A DNA stretch of 64,000 nucleotides from NCBI GenBank assembly GCA_017410585.1, contig JAFQQM010000057.1, forward strand, positions 62,001 through 126,000, read 5' to 3'. The notes beneath the pieces were generated by a model that saw nothing but the letters and a program-made list of their open reading frames with translations, did not search any database and was not told where the DNA came from. Position numbers and translations under genes: made by a program. Numbering within the stretch: position 1 is the stretch's first letter; each line of letters begins with the position of its first letter. Shown one piece after another: positions 8,781-17,172 of the stretch. This stretch comes from Clostridia bacterium. GTDB lineage: Bacteria > Bacillota > Clostridia > Oscillospirales > Acutalibacteraceae.

Positions 8781-9706
8781 TATTCGTCGTATGGCGAGAG
8801 TTTGATCTTGCCTTTTTGCATCCGCCGTTTCTGCTCCTGGTGTTCCATCGTGTGATCGACACAATGGAGCGATTGATATTCTTTTGGCGTGATGCCGTGA
8901 TACGCTTTGAACTTGCGGATAAAATGCGATAGTGATGCGATGTTGATGATGTTGCAAACGTCGGTTACCGAGAAATTGCCGCTTGCGAGTAACTGAGCGG
9001 CGTATTCCATCTTTTTCATTCCGTGGTATTGGACGATGGTAAAGCCGGTCCGCTTGCGAAAACCGTTGATAAGCGTAGACTGCGCCACCGGAAAATCTTG
9101 ATAAATGAAGTGTACGCTGCTACCGATATATCCGAAATTATTTAGATTATTCAGCAACTTTTCCACGTATTTATCGGTGGATTTTTTGGCCAGTTTGATG
9201 GTGGATTCGACCATACAAAGCGACATAGCGTTATAAAGGAACATCTCCAACCGCTGATTGAGATCTTCCGACTCGCCGCAGTTGTACAGCGAATCAAACA
9301 GGAATTTCAGATATTCGCCCTGCACCTCGTTGAGTTGTCGATCGATAAACGGCGTTTCCAACAGTTTGGTGGATTCGGTATGAGGGAAGAAGCGCCTGTA
9401 CAATTCTTCAAACCGCTCTTTTTTAATGATAAAGGAAAAGTGATTGCTCTTTTCTTCATTAACGTAGATACCGTGTGATTCGCCGACGCGGAAATACATT
9501 AGGTGATTTTTCCGAATAATGGTATCGGTGCCATTGTACTCGTTAATGAAACTACCGTAGGTCACCATCGAAAACTCGTAGAAATCCGCATGCTGATGCT
9601 GTGGCGAACTGAGTGGGGAATAGAGATAAGCACAATCGGTGCCGGGAACACTGCGTTGCTGATTGAAACGGTTGACGGTTAAGACCGGCGTTGGCGACTC
9701 AGCCAT
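8780..9706 (-). CDS. AraC-family transcriptional regulator
   Basis: 308 residues: an N-terminal cupin-like sensor ('HQHADFYEFSMVTYG', about residues 35-50), a helical linker, and a C-terminal AraC double helix-turn-helix domain ('SVTDVCNIINIASLSHFIRK', then 'FKAYHGITPKEY'). ATG 9706 was chosen because GAGAGG lies 8-9 nt upstream; the in-frame GTG at 9715 sits on that ribosome site. It lies between the fucose operon (convergent) and the large secreted-protein/ABC operon (divergent across a 509-bp AT-rich gap), so it could regulate the latter. The ligand is unknown. Confidence 0.87.
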   Translation of the reverse strand: MAESPTPVLTVNRFNQQRSVPGTDCAYLYSPLSSPQHQHADFYEFSMVTYGSFINEYNGTDTIIRKNHLMYFRVGESHGIYVNEEKSNHFSFIIKKERFEELYRRFFPHTESTKLLETPFIDRQLNEVQGEYLKFLFDSLYNCGESEDLNQRLEMFLYNAMSLCMVESTIKLAKKSTDKYVEKLLNNLNNFGYIGSSVHFIYQDFPVAQSTLINGFRKRTGFTIVQYHGMKKMEYAAQLLASGNFSVTDVCNIINIASLSHFIRKFKAYHGITPKEYQSLHCVDHTMEHQEQKRRMQKGKIKLSPYDE

Positions 9707-10215
9707 ACAAAACACCTCTCTTCTGCGATCTGTATGTCTTCATTATACGCGAATGAGGGGAATTGTCAACCGAAAATATAAAAAATAGCAATTTTTGGTT
9801 TTGGATTTCATAAAAAATCAAAAACGACAACGCTCGCAAAAAAGGCGACTGATCTCATTGAAACCCGCTTGATTCCTAAGCATTTCGATCAAAAAATGAA
9901 TGCTATTCGGAAAATTGTCGGACGCATTTCACATAAAGTTGGGAACCGGCGCACAGGCCGTTCGAAAACCGAAAAATATAAAAAATCGACGATTTCAAAA
10001 AAAAATCGCAAATCGAATTATAAAAAATCACATTATTAATAAAACCGGAAAATTTCAAGAAAAATGCAAATAAATCGAAAACATTATAAAAAATCGACAA
10101 ATCTATAAAAAAAAGCAAGTAATTACCTAAACAGATGTTGTACAATAAAAATGCAATTATGAGGCATTGTCGCTCCACATCGACGATGTCGGACATCCAA
10201 AGGAGGAATTTTTGC
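9707..10215. promoter_or_regulatory. 509-bp AT-rich intergenic region with six TATAAAAAAT boxes
   Basis: No credible gene is visible. The stretch holds six copies of a TATAAAAAAT-like box at 9777-9791, 9809-9820, 9977-9990, 10019-10031, 10085-10100 and 10104-10120, plus scattered AAATCGA words. The last two copies are 19 bp apart and sit just upstream of a TACAAT -10 candidate (10141-10146). Two further copies with the same 19-bp spacing occur before the gene at 28755. A strong AGGAGG ribosome site (10201-10206) precedes the next start codon. Confidence 0.6.
10085..10146 (+). promoter_or_regulatory. Candidate promoter with bipartite TATAAAAAA element
   Basis: Two boxes starting at 10085 and 10104 (19 bp apart), the second running into AGCAAGT (10114-10120), are followed after 20 nt by TACAAT (10141-10146). 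There is no TTGACA-like -35 at the normal distance. The same layout occurs at 28663-28723. Confidence 0.5.
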
Positions 10216-12711
10216 ATGGGAACGACGAGTTCGAAGTACCGTAAGTTGACCGGCTTGCTGTCGCTGTTGGTCGCGCTCTGTCTGCTGATCGGACAGTTGC
10301 CGCTGATCGCTCTGGCGGCAGAGGAGATCACGCTTACGTATGTCAGCGGTGCTGCGGAGGATGGAGCAGGGCGTTATCGCCTCATCTTTACCGGCATCAC
10401 CGACAGCACCGACCGTTATTGGAACGGCAACACGGTGTATATCGACGGTGTTTCCAAGTCCGGCGACGGTGTCAACTACGTACCGTCGGCCGTCTACGGC
10501 GGCGCCGAGGGGGAACTTTGGCTTTGTCTTGACTATGATATGGTCGAGCCGGGAGTCAGTTCTGCCGCTTCGATGGGAACCCATACGTTGCGGATCAAAG
10601 CAGGAACGCAGATGGCCGGCGGCGCCTTCTCGATCGCTAAGGACGTCTGGCTGAAATTGAGCGGCACTTCCATTTCCTTGCTGACTCCGATCACGCTGAC
10701 TCTGTCGAGCGGTGGCGGTGCGCAGGATTTCGCTACGCGCTATCTGATGTCTTTCGATGGTATTACGGATCACTCCGACCGTTATTGGAACGGCAACACG
10801 GTGTATATTGACGGCGTTGTGCAGAGCGGTGAAGGCGTCAACTATACGACCGGTGTCGAAAACGGTAAATTGACCCTTTGCTTGGATTACAGCAAAGTCC
10901 AAGCCGGTGCGGTCACGGCCGAAAGCATCACCGCCCATACGATGGAGATCAAGGCCGGCACGGTCATCGGCGGCGATTTCGTTGTTGCCGAGACGGTCAC
11001 CGTTTCCATCAACGGCTACGAGTTTTCGCAGGTCGTCTCTGCGGAAGAACCCGACCTGACCGTGACGCTCTCCAATGACCCTTTGCGGAACGATGCCTCT
11101 GCCACTACCGGTTTGTATTTCTATGTCGATCCGGCCGATTCGTTGGCTTCGGATGTCAATACGTGGCAGGTCCGCTATGCGATGACTACCGGCGGAATTT
11201 CTGTCAACGGCACCGTTGTGGAAGGTGCGAAACTGGTCAAATTGCTCTCCAATCTGTACTACGTGGCGTTCGACGGCACCGGCTACGGTCCGTTTGTTAC
11301 CGGTGACGTCGTCACCGTTGACGGTACGGTCACGGATGGGGGATATACGGTAAGATATAGTCCTCAATCCTTTGAATATAATGCCTCTACGGGTTGGAGC
11401 GTCTATACACCGAAGACCGATGTGACCATCACCGGCCTTGGCGTTCATCACGGTGCACAGGACTTTGCTTCGCGTTATCTGGCGTCTTTTGTTCTTACCT
11501 CACCGTATACCGGCACGATGAATGCTACCGGTCTGCCGGTAACGGTCAACGGCACGCCCTATACCGCCGAGGTGTTCAAGGAAGGGGACGAACTGGCCGT
11601 CATCCTGCCGTACAGCCAACTGCCGCAGGGCGGCGAGTATACGGTCATCGTTCCTGCCGGAACGGAGATCGAGGGTCGGAAACTGGCGGAGGATTTTATC
11701 TTTTACGTCCATGCAGACGGTGCGGTCAATACCGAACCGCCGTCGACGCCCGTGACTCCGGATACCTTCGTATTTAATAACGGTGCATGGCAACCGGACA
11801 ACGCTCGCTACGGTCTGGCCTTTGCGATTGAGGGAAAGACTTCCCTGACGTTGGAGACCAAGGCCTATGCCGGCGTCGTTTCGATCGACGGCAAACCTGC
11901 GGAAGCGGCTTTGTGTTTCACAGACGGCAGCTTGCTGTACATTTTCCTTGATGCTTCCAACGGTATCACCGCGCAAGGCAATCACACGGTCGTGTTGCAA
12001 AAAGGTGCGGTGATCGGCGATTACACGGTCGCTGACGATATTACGCTGTATACCGTGGTCGATGCCCCCGTGTCCACGACCAAGCCTACCACGCCGCCGC
12101 CGGCCTCTCCGGATGAGATCCCGCCGGCGAGCGAGTTAGTGGACGTTATCAGCGACAACCGCAACCTGAGCGGGAATTGCACCGGCGGTCTCTATTTTAT
12201 GGTCAACCCGTCAGATGCACTGCCGTTCGATCTGGATAACTGGTCTGTTCGTTATCCCGCTTCGGTTGGCGGTATCTACGTCAACGGCGAATTGACCGCG
12301 GTGAAGATCATTAAATTGACCGAGTCTCTCTATTACATTCCGCTTTCCGATTTCGGTATTACGCCGGTCAAAGGTGACGTGGTCACTATCGACGGCGAAT
12401 TCGGTAATACTCAGCACGCAGTTAAGTACACCAAGCAAAACTTCGTCTATTACGGAGACGGTGTGTGGGAGATCGGTACCTACGTCCGCGATCTCCGCGA
12501 AGACAAGTATATCGTGCAGGATATCTCCGAACTGATGGACGGTCTGTCCTCGGTAACGATCATTCCGACGATGGACCAGAAGATCGGTGAGTTGAAACAG
12601 TCGACCAACGTTGCCGTCTCTTTTGAACACACGTGGGATAAAAAGGCCGATCAGTTGACAGTTGGTCTCTCCAAGGTCGCCGGTATGTGGGACGTCGAGG
12701 CCTCCGGCTGA
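10216..12711 (+). CDS. Giant secreted repeat protein, N-terminal part up to an in-frame TGA
   Basis: 831 residues, ending at TGA 12709-12711; the same frame stays open for another 2.5 kb. It has a Sec signal peptide (hydrophobic 'LLSLLVALCLLIGQLPLIALAA' region, residues ~10-35). It is then built from beta-rich repeats: two near-identical modules with 'DRYWNGNTVYIDGV' (about residues 64-80 and 188-204), two looser relatives (after 'TITGLGVHHGAQD' and 'TFVFNNGAWQPDN'), and two modules of the type 'TGLYFYVDPADSLA ... VKGDVVTIDG'. The latter recur in the secreted protein at 28755. No enzyme motif was recognised; a surface glycan-binding or scaffold role is only inferred from the ABC importer downstream. 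The start at ATG 10216 follows AGGAGG. Confidence 0.8.
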   Translation: MGTTSSKYRKLTGLLSLLVALCLLIGQLPLIALAAEEITLTYVSGAAEDGAGRYRLIFTGITDSTDRYWNGNTVYIDGVSKSGDGVNYVPSAVYGGAEGELWLCLDYDMVEPGVSSAASMGTHTLRIKAGTQMAGGAFSIAKDVWLKLSGTSISLLTPITLTLSSGGGAQDFATRYLMSFDGITDHSDRYWNGNTVYIDGVVQSGEGVNYTTGVENGKLTLCLDYSKVQAGAVTAESITAHTMEIKAGTVIGGDFVVAETVTVSINGYEFSQVVSAEEPDLTVTLSNDPLRNDASATTGLYFYVDPADSLASDVNTWQVRYAMTTGGISVNGTVVEGAKLVKLLSNLYYVAFDGTGYGPFVTGDVVTVDGTVTDGGYTVRYSPQSFEYNASTGWSVYTPKTDVTITGLGVHHGAQDFASRYLASFVLTSPYTGTMNATGLPVTVNGTPYTAEVFKEGDELAVILPYSQLPQGGEYTVIVPAGTEIEGRKLAEDFIFYVHADGAVNTEPPSTPVTPDTFVFNNGAWQPDNARYGLAFAIEGKTSLTLETKAYAGVVSIDGKPAEAALCFTDGSLLYIFLDASNGITAQGNHTVVLQKGAVIGDYTVADDITLYTVVDAPVSTTKPTTPPPASPDEIPPASELVDVISDNRNLSGNCTGGLYFMVNPSDALPFDLDNWSVRYPASVGGIYVNGELTAVKIIKLTESLYYIPLSDFGITPVKGDVVTIDGEFGNTQHAVKYTKQNFVYYGDGVWEIGTYVRDLREDKYIVQDISELMDGLSSVTIIPTMDQKIGELKQSTNVAVSFEHTWDKKADQLTVGLSKVAGMWDVEASG
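12709..12711 (+). other. In-frame TGA replacing an expected Trp codon
   Basis: Codon 832 of a frame that is otherwise open from 10216 to 15288 reads GCC TCC GGC TGA CAG TTC TGG. The homologous internal repeat at 13231-13251 reads GCT TCC GGC TGG CAA TTT TGG, so Trp is expected. The flanking protein sequence on both sides is intact and of normal composition. TGA is used as a genuine stop by other genes here (for example at 16214 and 47786), so the code is standard. The base after TGA is C, a context known to be leaky. Confidence 0.9.
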
Positions 12712-15288
12712 CAGTTCTGGTTCCGCCCGCGATTTGGGCAGGTATTCCTTGCCCATGGCGTCAGCGAATGGCAAGTGACCGCTCCGTATGAGTTTGCGGC
12801 GGAAACTTCCACCGTTCTCATCGGCTCGGTTAACGTCTATGAATACGTTGACGGTGTCAAGGGTGAACTGTACGGTCGCAAGATATTTCTTGAGATCGAC
12901 GGGGAAGAGGTGCTTTCCTACGTTGACACCGATACGACCCGTACGCTGGGCAAAGGGTTGTATGTATATACCGACGGTGATACGACGGAATTCCGCTCGT
13001 TGGTCAGCAAGGAAACTTTCCTGAAAGAAAAAGAACCGACTGTCTACGATCTGTTCGACGTTTCCGGAAACGCTTCGGAAAGTATGGTCGGTTTGACCAG
13101 CGCTCTGTTTGCAACGTTGCCGACATCGACCAATATCGGCGTTAAGATGCGTGTTGAAGTCGATCCGTCGATCTGGGAGTTCAAACTGTCGCTTTCGAAA
13201 ATCGACCCCACCAACTATTGGGATATCGATGCTTCCGGCTGGCAATTTTGGTTCCGTCCGGAAAACCAGCAGGTATTCATCGGCTTTGGTGACAGCGAAT
13301 ACGAGGCGCTCGTCCACCACCAATTCAAAGCGGCGTTCGATCTGGAGATCGGTCAGCGTGACGTGGTGCTCGTCAAAAACGGCAAGGAAGCCGGTCTGTA
13401 TGCCCGCCGTCTGTACGTCAAGATCGACGGCAAGGAGATCATCACTTGGGATGATAAGGACTTTGACCGCCCGCTGGGAACGTACGGTCTCTATTATATT
13501 CCGGAGTCGAACGCAGGAACGCTTTCTACGTTCTACCCGACCGCTGACCTGTCGGTAGAGGTTACCGAAAACGGTCAAACGGTAGAAAAGAGCCACTTCG
13601 TGACCTCGTCTGCCACCGTGGTGGTCGGTGAGGAATCCACCGTTTCGGTGACCGTTAAAGAAGACTACGATCACAAGGTCATCTATAACGGCTTGTATTA
13701 CAACGATCAATTACTGAAAGCCGTTGCCAATGTGGAGGGCAAATACACCTACGTCTTGCCTTCGCCGGCTGCAAGCGATAAACTTCGCGTCGACCTTTCG
13801 GTCAAGGATGTGACCTGCGACGAGATCGAGCGGGTGTACGACATCTTTGACGTCAGCGGCAAGACCGAGATCACTGTTCCGCTGAGTACCGAAAACCGAA
13901 TCGGTGCGATGGTGGATATGGAGAACGGTCAGGCGGGTATCAATTCGGCGGTCCGCTTCGGTATTCGCCTCCCGAAAGAAGGCTACAACCAGATCCAAGT
14001 CGGTATGTTGATCGACAATCGTGGTCTGTGGGGCCATTCGGGTATGCTTATCCGCCTGTTGCAGGGACGCGTGGATTTCTTGTTCTCGGCCACTTCTCAT
14101 TATTTGGTCGGTTTCCCGTGCGATCTGCTGAAGGCGGGCGGCGACGTTATCGTTGAAATGGGAGCCGTCAAATGTTACGTTAACGGCCTGTACAAGTACG
14201 ACCGCTTCTACGTCAAGGTCGGCGAAACGGTGGATGACTTGAAACTGGTCGGCTGGTTTGATAACACCGAACGCGGTCATTATGGAAACAATTTCGGTTC
14301 GTACGGTGCGGACGTCGGCGGGGCGTATACGATGTACAGCCTCAAAGAGGTCTACTCTCTGACCGACGTATCCTCCGATACCAGCAAAGCGCTCATCAAC
14401 AGTTACGACCGGATGGGTCAGGAGATCCGAGAAGTCTATTTCCCCGATAAATTGGTCGCCTACGCCACCACCGACGCAGCGGATAAGATCGGCCGTATCT
14501 CTTTCTTTACCAAGCCCGGCAGCCGGCTTGAGAAATTTACCGTCAACGGCGCGGACGTGACCGACAAGGTCACCATCGGCGCAGACGGTGCGTACGTGTA
14601 TACGTTGGAATCATTGACCGGCGACGTCGATTTTGCTTACAGCATCATAGAGGATGCTTCCTTCTTCAAGATCGATACTTCCGCGCTGGATAGCAAACTG
14701 CATCTCACCGCGTCCTTGACCGATATTCCGGCCGGCGGTGACGTTACGTTGTCGGTGAAAGCGGACAAGGGCTATATCCCGACGCTGACCGTCAACGGTG
14801 CGGATATGACTGACAAGTTGACGTTGGATGCCGACAAGGGTGTGTGGACGTTGAAACTGCGCGCGGTACGCGCCGATCTTTTGATCGGCGGAACGGCCGC
14901 GGAAAAGGCGTACGTTCTGTCGCTGACCCAATCGGCAAACGGCAAGATCACCGTGGAAGGTGACCTTGTTGACGGCAAATTGTCGGCAGGCGGCAAACTG
15001 ATCGTCCGAGTGACTGCAAACGACGGTTATCTGTTGGAGGGCGTGCTGGTCAACGGCAAGCGCTATCCGCTGATCGACGGTCGCTTGGAGTTACCGGCTG
15101 TCTATGCCGAAGGCGATACGATCGCTGTCGAGGCAGTGCTGACCAAGGGCACTGTAGCCGCGGTTGCCGCTTCTCTCGGCTGGCTGTGGTGGGTGATCGG
15201 CGGTACGCTGGTCGTTGCGGTTGCCGCGGTCGTCCTCTTGCTTGTCTTTGGTAAAAAGAAGAAGGGGGCGTCAAAGACGGATGCGTAA
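12712..15288 (+). CDS. Giant secreted repeat protein, C-terminal part with membrane anchor
   Basis: 858 codons continue in the same frame after the TGA. No start with a ribosome site is visible just downstream (the first in-frame candidate is GTG 12775), so without readthrough this half is probably not made. It contains three jelly-roll/LamG-like repeats; the first, split by the TGA, aligns with the next ('DASGWQFWFRP', then 'LYARRLYVKIDGKEI'). Small 'VTVNGADMTDKLT'-type modules follow. The end is a membrane anchor, 'LGWLWWVIGGTLVVAVAAVV', and a Lys-rich tail, so the full protein would be 1690 residues, signal peptide to anchor. Its stop overlaps the start of the first permease gene by 8 bp. 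Confidence 0.75.
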   Translation, partial: QFWFRPRFGQVFLAHGVSEWQVTAPYEFAAETSTVLIGSVNVYEYVDGVKGELYGRKIFLEIDGEEVLSYVDTDTTRTLGKGLYVYTDGDTTEFRSLVSKETFLKEKEPTVYDLFDVSGNASESMVGLTSALFATLPTSTNIGVKMRVEVDPSIWEFKLSLSKIDPTNYWDIDASGWQFWFRPENQQVFIGFGDSEYEALVHHQFKAAFDLEIGQRDVVLVKNGKEAGLYARRLYVKIDGKEIITWDDKDFDRPLGTYGLYYIPESNAGTLSTFYPTADLSVEVTENGQTVEKSHFVTSSATVVVGEESTVSVTVKEDYDHKVIYNGLYYNDQLLKAVANVEGKYTYVLPSPAASDKLRVDLSVKDVTCDEIERVYDIFDVSGKTEITVPLSTENRIGAMVDMENGQAGINSAVRFGIRLPKEGYNQIQVGMLIDNRGLWGHSGMLIRLLQGRVDFLFSATSHYLVGFPCDLLKAGGDVIVEMGAVKCYVNGLYKYDRFYVKVGETVDDLKLVGWFDNTERGHYGNNFGSYGADVGGAYTMYSLKEVYSLTDVSSDTSKALINSYDRMGQEIREVYFPDKLVAYATTDAADKIGRISFFTKPGSRLEKFTVNGADVTDKVTIGADGAYVYTLESLTGDVDFAYSIIEDASFFKIDTSALDSKLHLTASLTDIPAGGDVTLSVKADKGYIPTLTVNGADMTDKLTLDADKGVWTLKLRAVRADLLIGGTAAEKAYVLSLTQSANGKITVEGDLVDGKLSAGGKLIVRVTANDGYLLEGVLVNGKRYPLIDGRLELPAVYAEGDTIAVEAVLTKGTVAAVAASLGWLWWVIGGTLVVAVAAVVLLLVFGKKKKGASKTDA

Positions 15289-16216
15289 ATCGGCTTCTCT
15301 GACACGCGACGAGGTTTTAGCGCTTCGCCGCAGAAAATACAAGCACACAACAGGGGAGTGGTTGTGTATTCTCCTGCTGTGTGCTCCCGCACTGATCCAC
15401 TTGCTGGTGTTTTGGTTAGGTGTTCAGGTGGAGACCTTCCGACTGGCGTTTACCGACCATTACACCCAGCGGGTCGGCTGGTATAACTTCCAATGGGCGT
15501 TTGAGCAACTGTCCGGTGCTTCGGCGGCGGATATCCCGTTGGCGTTTGAAAATACCATCAAGTTTTTTGTGATGGGGTGCCTGCTCATTCCCGTCTCGAT
15601 GTTTTTTGCTTACCTCATCTACCGTAAGAGTTTCGGCCACGGCTTTATGCGCGTGTCGCTGTACCTGCCCGGTGCGATCGGCGGTATTATGATCTCGCTG
15701 TTGTATGCCCGTTTAATGATGTACGACGGCCCGCTGATGCATCTGTACAGCCAGTTGACCGGATCCGATCCGGTGATGTTGAGCAGTGAAAACGGTATTT
15801 TGTACATTATGATCCACGACGTTCTCATCGGTGTCGGTGCCAACCTGATGATCTGGCTGGGCGGTATGAGCCGCATCCCGTACGATCTTATCGAGGTGGG
15901 CAAATTGGAAGGTATCGGTCCGTTTACCGAATTCCGCAAGGTCATCTTGCCGCTTATCTGGCCGACCTTCGTGACGATGTTTACGTTGCAGATCATCAAC
16001 ATCTTCGGCTCCTCCGGATCCATTCTGGCGTTGACCGGCGGCGCAGACGGTACCAACACGTTGGCCTTCTGGATGTACAATATGGTGTTGCAAGGACTCT
16101 CGCAAGAGTACGGTAACGTCTCTGCTCTCGGCCTGATCTTCACCGTCGTGACCATCCCGATCGTTGTGATCGGTCGCTGGTTTATGAACAAGTTCGGAGA
16201 GGAGGTCGAGTATTGA
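15281..16216 (+). CDS. Carbohydrate ABC transporter permease (CUT1, MalF/LplB type)
   Basis: 311 residues with about six membrane helices. The binding-protein-dependent transport signature is visible as 'EVGKLEGIGPFTEFRKVILP' near residues 207-226 (the EAA loop that docks the ATPase). The ATG at 15281 overlaps the stop of the secreted protein (ATGCGTAA), implying translational coupling. It pairs with the second permease, which starts on its stop codon, to form the membrane channel for oligosaccharide uptake. No ATPase gene is in the operon; such CUT1 systems usually share an MsmK-type ATPase encoded elsewhere. Confidence 0.9.
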   Translation: MRKSASLTRDEVLALRRRKYKHTTGEWLCILLLCAPALIHLLVFWLGVQVETFRLAFTDHYTQRVGWYNFQWAFEQLSGASAADIPLAFENTIKFFVMGCLLIPVSMFFAYLIYRKSFGHGFMRVSLYLPGAIGGIMISLLYARLMMYDGPLMHLYSQLTGSDPVMLSSENGILYIMIHDVLIGVGANLMIWLGGMSRIPYDLIEVGKLEGIGPFTEFRKVILPLIWPTFVTMFTLQIINIFGSSGSILALTGGADGTNTLAFWMYNMVLQGLSQEYGNVSALGLIFTVVTIPIVVIGRWFMNKFGEEVEY

Positions 16217-17145
16217 TGGCAAGCGAAAAGAAAACGCGTGACCAATCCCGTCTCCGCAACCGCTGGATCGAGTTGAAAAAGAACGGTCTGTTCTTCAATC
16301 TGCTCGGCCTTATCCCGTTGCTGTGGGGTATCGCACTCACGTTCCTTATCATTTGGGGCATCAACGTCTCGCTGGCGAATGAGGACTGGTATCTCCGTCA
16401 CATGAACAGTTTCTTCACCGATTGGAAATTCCTTGATTTTTCCAATTACGTCAAAGCGATGGAGCAATTTACCTTCGAGTCGTACCAAAACGGCGTGTAT
16501 ATGGAGACCAACTACTTCCAGTTGATCTTCAACTCCATTTGGTTTAGCGTCGGCACCACCGTGATGAAGATGCTTTCTACCATCTTCTTTGCGTATGCGG
16601 TGGCCCGTTTTGAGTTCCCCGGTCGCCGGTTGCTGTATGGCTTTGTGGTCTTGCAGATGATGATTCCGATCTACGGTCAGACGGCGGCTAACTACGAGTT
16701 GCTGTACAGCCTCGGTTTGGTGGATACTCCCGGTTTCTTGCTGGCGCAAGGTGCCGGTCACGGTATGTACTTCCTCATTACCTATTCTTTCTTCCGCAAT
16801 CTTCCTTCCGGATATGAGGAAGCAGCCCGTATCGACGGTGCCGGCCCGTTCCGTATCTTCTGGCAGGTGATGCTGCCGCAAGCGAAACCCATCACGTTGT
16901 CCCTTGGTATTATGCAGTTTATCTCGGCATGGAACAGTTACGACGTACCGCTTTTATACCTGCCGTCTTTCCCAACGCTCTCAAGCGCATTGTATATGTA
17001 CAAGGACAATATGTTCCAACTCGGCTTAACTACGCCGACCTACTTTGCCGGTATGTTCATCTCCGTGCTACCGGTTGCTGTTCTGTTCATTATTTTCAAT
17101 AAACAAATTATGGAGAACGTCTCGATTGGCGGTCTAAAAGGCTGA
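16216..17145 (+). CDS. Carbohydrate ABC transporter permease (CUT1, MalG/YtcP type)
   Basis: 309 residues, about six membrane helices, with the EAA loop 'EEAARIDGAGPFRIFWQVML' (about residues 202-221), which contacts the ATPase. The ATG shares its A with the TGA stop of the preceding permease (TGATG), so the two are translationally coupled. The large extracellular loop after helix 1 ('NEDWYLRHMNSFFTDW' onward) is typical of the LplB/YtcP branch of CUT1 transporters. It works with the upstream permease and the downstream binding protein. Confidence 0.9.
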   Translation: MASEKKTRDQSRLRNRWIELKKNGLFFNLLGLIPLLWGIALTFLIIWGINVSLANEDWYLRHMNSFFTDWKFLDFSNYVKAMEQFTFESYQNGVYMETNYFQLIFNSIWFSVGTTVMKMLSTIFFAYAVARFEFPGRRLLYGFVVLQMMIPIYGQTAANYELLYSLGLVDTPGFLLAQGAGHGMYFLITYSFFRNLPSGYEEAARIDGAGPFRIFWQVMLPQAKPITLSLGIMQFISAWNSYDVPLLYLPSFPTLSSALYMYKDNMFQLGLTTPTYFAGMFISVLPVAVLFIIFNKQIMENVSIGGLKG

Positions 17146-17172
17146 TGATCATACCGAAGAAAAGGAGTGTAT

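Noticed and set aside
12709-12711. TGA read as Trp through an altered genetic code
   Set aside because: Several genes in the window end with TGA at the expected length with correct coupling to the next gene, for example 16214-16216 and 47786-47788, so TGA is a stop here.
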